Positions 60,911-64,000 of a stretch of DNA of 64,000 nucleotides are shown here, piece by piece (the first letter of the stretch is position 1; each line of letters begins with the position of its first letter). The DNA is from Rhizobium viscosum. Its GTDB lineage: Bacteria > Pseudomonadota > Alphaproteobacteria > Rhizobiales > Rhizobiaceae. The translations under genes were made by a program, and so were the position numbers. Location of the stretch: the NCBI RefSeq assembly GCF_014873945.1, contig NZ_JADBEC010000002.1:1922001-1986000 (forward strand), read 5' to 3'. Under the pieces are notes generated by a model. The model was given only the letters and a program-made list of their open reading frames with translations. It had not been told where the DNA came from and searched no databases.

Positions 60911-61957
60911 ATGCGCTTACTCATTCTCGGCACTGGTGGAATGGCCAATCAGCATGCCGCAAATTTCAAGGCGATCGACGGCGTTAGCGTTGTGGGCGGG
61001 GTGGATGTCGTACCCGAGCGGCTGGCGGCCTTTTGCTCGGAACATGGCGTCCCCAATCACTTCAGCACACTCGAGGAAGCCCTTGCCTGGGGCGAGTTCG
61101 ATGCTGTCGCCAATGTCACTCCCGACCGCATCCATCACCTGACAACGCTTCAGGCGATTGCGGCGGGCAAACACGTTTTCTGTGAAAAGCCGCTTGCGAC
61201 CGATGCCACCAAGGCGATGGAAATGACCGATGCTATCGAAAAAGCGGGCAAGGTCGGCATGGTCAATTTCACCTATCGCAATTCTCCCGCCCTGCAGAAG
61301 GGACGGCAGATGGTGCTTGCCGGCGAGATCGGCGAGATCAGGCATGTCGAGGCATCGCATCTGCAGAGCTGGCTCGTTGGCCGCCATTGGGGTGACTGGA
61401 AGAGCGAGAGCAAATGGCTGTGGCGCCTCAGCAAGAAGCACGGCTCGAACGGCGCGCTCGGCGATATCGGCATCCATATCGTCGATTTTGCGTCCTATGG
61501 TTCGGGGCTCGATGTCGCCCACGTCTTCGCGCGGCTGAAAACCTTCAACAAGGCGCCGGGCGACAAGATCGGCGAATATGATCTCGATGCGAATGACAGC
61601 TTCACGATGAATGTCGACTTCACGACGGGTGCGATCGGCACCATCCAGGCGACGCGAACCGCGGCCGGCCAGATGGATCAGCTGCGTCTCAGGGTTTATG
61701 GCGAGACCGGTTCGATCGAGATGATCTACGACACCGGAAAGTCGACGCTCCGGGCCTGCCTCGGCGAAGACGTTCATACTGCCACATGGCGCGACATCCC
61801 CTTCGATCCGGTGGAGACCAATTACCAGCGCTTCGTGCAGGCGGTGAGGGCAGGCAAGACGCAGGAACCGTCGTTCCGCCGCGCGGCGAATATCCAGAAG
61901 GTGCTCGATAAGGCGCTTGCCTCGGATGCCAGCCACAGAGACGAGGCGCTTGGCTGA
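60911..61957 (+). CDS. Gfo/Idh/MocA-family oxidoreductase
   Basis: A 348-residue NAD(P)-dependent dehydrogenase: Rossmann LILGTGGMANQHA, FCEKPLAT with active-site Lys, and NFTYRNSPALQKGR. GGAGG directly upstream sets the start at 60911; an ATG 12 bp earlier would place the ribosome site inside the gene. Divergent from the sugar transporter. Probably oxidises a sugar or cyclitol brought in by it. Confidence 0.9.
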   Translation: MRLLILGTGGMANQHAANFKAIDGVSVVGGVDVVPERLAAFCSEHGVPNHFSTLEEALAWGEFDAVANVTPDRIHHLTTLQAIAAGKHVFCEKPLATDATKAMEMTDAIEKAGKVGMVNFTYRNSPALQKGRQMVLAGEIGEIRHVEASHLQSWLVGRHWGDWKSESKWLWRLSKKHGSNGALGDIGIHIVDFASYGSGLDVAHVFARLKTFNKAPGDKIGEYDLDANDSFTMNVDFTTGAIGTIQATRTAAGQMDQLRLRVYGETGSIEMIYDTGKSTLRACLGEDVHTATWRDIPFDPVETNYQRFVQAVRAGKTQEPSFRRAANIQKVLDKALASDASHRDEALG

Positions 61958-61973
61958 GCCGGCTTGCGCCGGT

Positions 61974-63107
61974 TCAGGCTGATACTGGCGGCAACAGGGT
62001 GTTGAGGAAGGGCAGCAATGCCGCCCCCAGTGCCACGCCGCCGCCACTGAAGCTCGCCGGCTTCATCGGCGAAATCCATGGCGTCAGGAAGGGACGCTTT
62101 GACGTGTCGCGCCGTTCGACGGAGAGCTGGTGGATCAACGCTTCGATGACGCTTCGCGGCAGGTCGCCGCCGATCATGATGACACCTGGCGCGATGAAGC
62201 CGGCCATGGCGATGATCGGATCGAGCAGGTGGCTTGCGGCATCGCGGATCCACTGCGTCAATTGAGGGGAAGACGGCTCCTCGCCCGCGATGAGCCGCCC
62301 GAACTCGTCCTCGCTGACGAGCGTCCGCAGGGCGCCGAAACCGACCACAGTGTTCAGCCTGATATTGTCGGGGCCGGTCAGCATTTCGCCGATACTGCCC
62401 GCGCGTCCGTGAACGCCGGAATAGGGGATACCGCGAACGAGGAAGCCGGCCTGGACATCTTCATCGATGATGATCATCGCCAGTCCGCCTTCGGGGGCAG
62501 GCGCGCCGATGGTGCGCTCGGCAAGCAGGCTTGCGGTGCACTCGTTTTCCACGTGGCTGGTCGGAAGCGTTGATGCTTGGTCGAGTTCATCGCTTTCCGC
62601 TGCCGTCCAGTCATTGGACCCGATCCCCAGGCCGATGATCGGCAAGCCGGCATGCCGGCCGATCATGTTTTCGGTTACCGAAAGGATTGACGGCACGCGC
62701 GTTGTCGGGGTGAGGGGAAAATATTCGCGGTCATGGACCTGGCCGCTGAGATCAATCAGGACCGCTTCGCCTCGGCTTTGGCGAACCCTGATACCGATCG
62801 AGAATGCCCCATCCGGCCGCAGGGCAAATTCAGTGGCAGTGGCGCTATTGCCCGCGCCGTTGCGGCGATGCGACGTCACCAGGCCTCCGTCACTCAGGCG
62901 GCGCAGGATATTGGTGATGCCCGGACCGGTAAGCCCGGAATGCCGGCCAAGTTCCGTCCGGGTCAATGGACCATGCCGGCGGATCGCTTCCAGGATGACG
63001 CGGATATTTCTGTCGGCGATTTCTCCCGACCGCAGACCGATTGTTTTACTCCGCGTAACGGCCGTTTCCTCTGCCTGACGCCGCGGCCCGGATCGAAGAT
63101 ACCGCAT
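61974..63107 (-). CDS. ROK-family regulator near alpha-mannosidase
   Basis: A 377-residue ROK protein. The helix-turn-helix is within about 28-82 (TRTELGRHSGLTGPGITNILRRL). The zinc CxCG motif is not seen. GGAAG precedes the start at 63107. It is convergent with the Gfo/Idh gene and divergent from the mannosidase gene. The TTAGATTAAGT-type element at 63191 lies 84 bp upstream, so it is likely to regulate itself and the transporter at 60633. Confidence 0.86.
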   Translation of the reverse strand: MRYLRSGPRRQAEETAVTRSKTIGLRSGEIADRNIRVILEAIRRHGPLTRTELGRHSGLTGPGITNILRRLSDGGLVTSHRRNGAGNSATATEFALRPDGAFSIGIRVRQSRGEAVLIDLSGQVHDREYFPLTPTTRVPSILSVTENMIGRHAGLPIIGLGIGSNDWTAAESDELDQASTLPTSHVENECTASLLAERTIGAPAPEGGLAMIIIDEDVQAGFLVRGIPYSGVHGRAGSIGEMLTGPDNIRLNTVVGFGALRTLVSEDEFGRLIAGEEPSSPQLTQWIRDAASHLLDPIIAMAGFIAPGVIMIGGDLPRSVIEALIHQLSVERRDTSKRPFLTPWISPMKPASFSGGGVALGAALLPFLNTLLPPVSA

Positions 63108-63190
63108 GACCGTCTTCCCTAAGCACCTGAATGCTTGTGTATCACCGCCAAAACTCTCGCAACTTATTTCTTGAATGCTTGACGTGAAAA

Positions 63191-63208
63191 CAAAGTTACT
63201 TAATCTAA
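63191..63208 (-). promoter_or_regulatory. Probable ROK operator upstream of ROK and mannosidase genes
   Basis: On the minus strand TTAGATTAAGTAACTTTG, 17/18 identical to 60710-60727. The core CTTA-N3-TAAG is palindromic. Confidence 0.7.
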
Positions 63209-63320
63209 GGGCAGCCACGCGTTTCGGTTGGAGGAGACGGGACGCGGCGCGTGCGGCTCATCTGCGCGTCCCTGGTTTTCTCCCCGCCCGTCAGTTGCTT
63301 ATTTTCCAATAGGACCCGCC

Positions 63321-64000
63321 ATGTCTCTCACTCTCGCCCAACGTCTCGATCGTTTGAAGGTTCGTACAGCCGAGCTTGCTCACTGGCGCGACAGGCAAAG
63401 CGTTGTGATCGACGGCTGGACCTTCGACGGCGAGCCGATCGCCCATCATCAGGATTGGCCGCACCGCAAGGGAACTGTTCATTTCGCGGCATCCGCGGCG
63501 GCACCGGGCGACTGGCCAATCGAAGAGGTTCGCCTGCAGCTCGATCTCGGCGGCGAAAGCCTGATTACATTGCTCTATCCGGGCGGGGAGGCCGAGACAT
63601 TCGGGCTCGACCCCTACCATCAGGAATTCCCGATCAAGGGCAGGGAGTTTTCAATTGCGACCGAAAGCGTTGCACGCTTTCCCTTCGGTGAGCCGAACCG
63701 GGCACCGAAGCTCAACAGGGCGCGGCTGATCTGGCTGGATGAACCGGTCCATAAGCTGCACCTTCTGTTGCGGCAGCTCGGCGAAGCCGCCGATGTGCTG
63801 GAAAACCATGAGGTCTTGCCGCACCTCATCGAGGCGGCCGAACAGGCGCTGCGCAGCCTCGACTGGCCCTCGGACACGTCAGCCTATATTTCGCGCACAT
63901 CCGGTGCGGTCATGCAGCAGAAGATCTGGGAACTGCCAGAGCTTGAGTCAAACCCGGCCGGCCTTAATGAAGCGCAGAGCGCTTCGGCTGGTGCCGCCTA
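63321..64000 (+). CDS. Alpha-mannosidase (GH38-like), 5' part
   Basis: The first 226 codons of a gene that runs off the window. The frame is open from the ATG at 63321 to the end. TLAQRLDRLKVRTAEL, VVIDGWTFDGEPI, LDLGGESLI and FGLDPYHQEFPI match the N-terminal beta-domain of bacterial GH38 alpha-mannosidases, from memory; the catalytic barrel would be beyond 64000. AGGA lies upstream. Divergent from the ROK gene and probably co-regulated with the transporter. Confidence 0.75.
   Translation, partial: MSLTLAQRLDRLKVRTAELAHWRDRQSVVIDGWTFDGEPIAHHQDWPHRKGTVHFAASAAAPGDWPIEEVRLQLDLGGESLITLLYPGGEAETFGLDPYHQEFPIKGREFSIATESVARFPFGEPNRAPKLNRARLIWLDEPVHKLHLLLRQLGEAADVLENHEVLPHLIEAAEQALRSLDWPSDTSAYISRTSGAVMQQKIWELPELESNPAGLNEAQSASAGAA

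Noticed and set aside
1..64000. tRNA, rRNA, CRISPR arrays, transposases and replication genes
   Set aside because: None seen on either strand; the only repeat of note is the palindrome within ccmH.

Overview
The window reads as accessory-replicon DNA from a Rhizobium of the R. etli / R. leguminosarum type. The grounds are gene content, high GC with compact operons, a heme-PAS hybrid FixL with an OmpR-type FxkR-like regulator and a matching K-box ahead of fixK, and an intergenic-type palindromic repeat. A plasmid location (R. etli keeps comparable nir/nor/fix loci on one plasmid) is an inference; no replication gene is present.

Layout. (1) 1-19.6 kb, nitrite and nitric oxide respiration: nirK-nirV-nnrR, nnrS, a CBS protein, an operon of DUF2249 / membrane protein / double DUF2249 / MIP18 / DUF6522, hemN, norCBQD, norEF, two small nor-linked genes, and a copper block (pseudoazurin, ycnI-like, copC-copD fusion). 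No nitrate or N2O reductase is in the window, so the visible pathway is nitrite to NO to N2O. (2) 19.7-32.5 kb, microaerobic respiration: fixK-hfixL, fixNOQP (cbb3 oxidase), fixGHIS (its assembly and copper supply), a Crp/Fnr regulator and fxkR. (3) 32.5-41.3 kb, cytochrome c maturation: ccmIEFH and ccmCDG without ccmAB, a CBS-BON protein and an ABC exporter. (4) 41.3-64 kb, sugar uptake and catabolism: a ROK-regulated ABC transporter with a GH42 beta-galactosidase and an oxidoreductase fusion; a lysA/lysR divergent pair; a second ABC transporter operon with a ROK regulator, a sugar isomerase, a Gfo/Idh oxidoreductase, another ROK regulator and the start of a GH38-like alpha-mannosidase.

How it works together. 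Low oxygen would be sensed by heme on hFixL, passed to FxkR, and turned into FixK through the K-box. FixK-type boxes (TTGA[T/C]-N4-[A/G]TCAA) lie before fixN, fixG, ccmI, ccmC, the ABC exporter, CBS-BON, pseudoazurin and a small N-terminal gene. Boxes with a CGCAA or CTCAA half-site lie before norC, norE and nnrS, and fit NnrR, whose recognition helix differs from FixK at the FNR glutamate position. FixI and perhaps the CopCD/YcnI-like proteins would handle copper for cbb3, NirK and pseudoazurin; the Ccm proteins would supply c-type hemes for FixO, FixP and NorC. All functional statements are read by eye from sequence motifs and family knowledge; no search was run.
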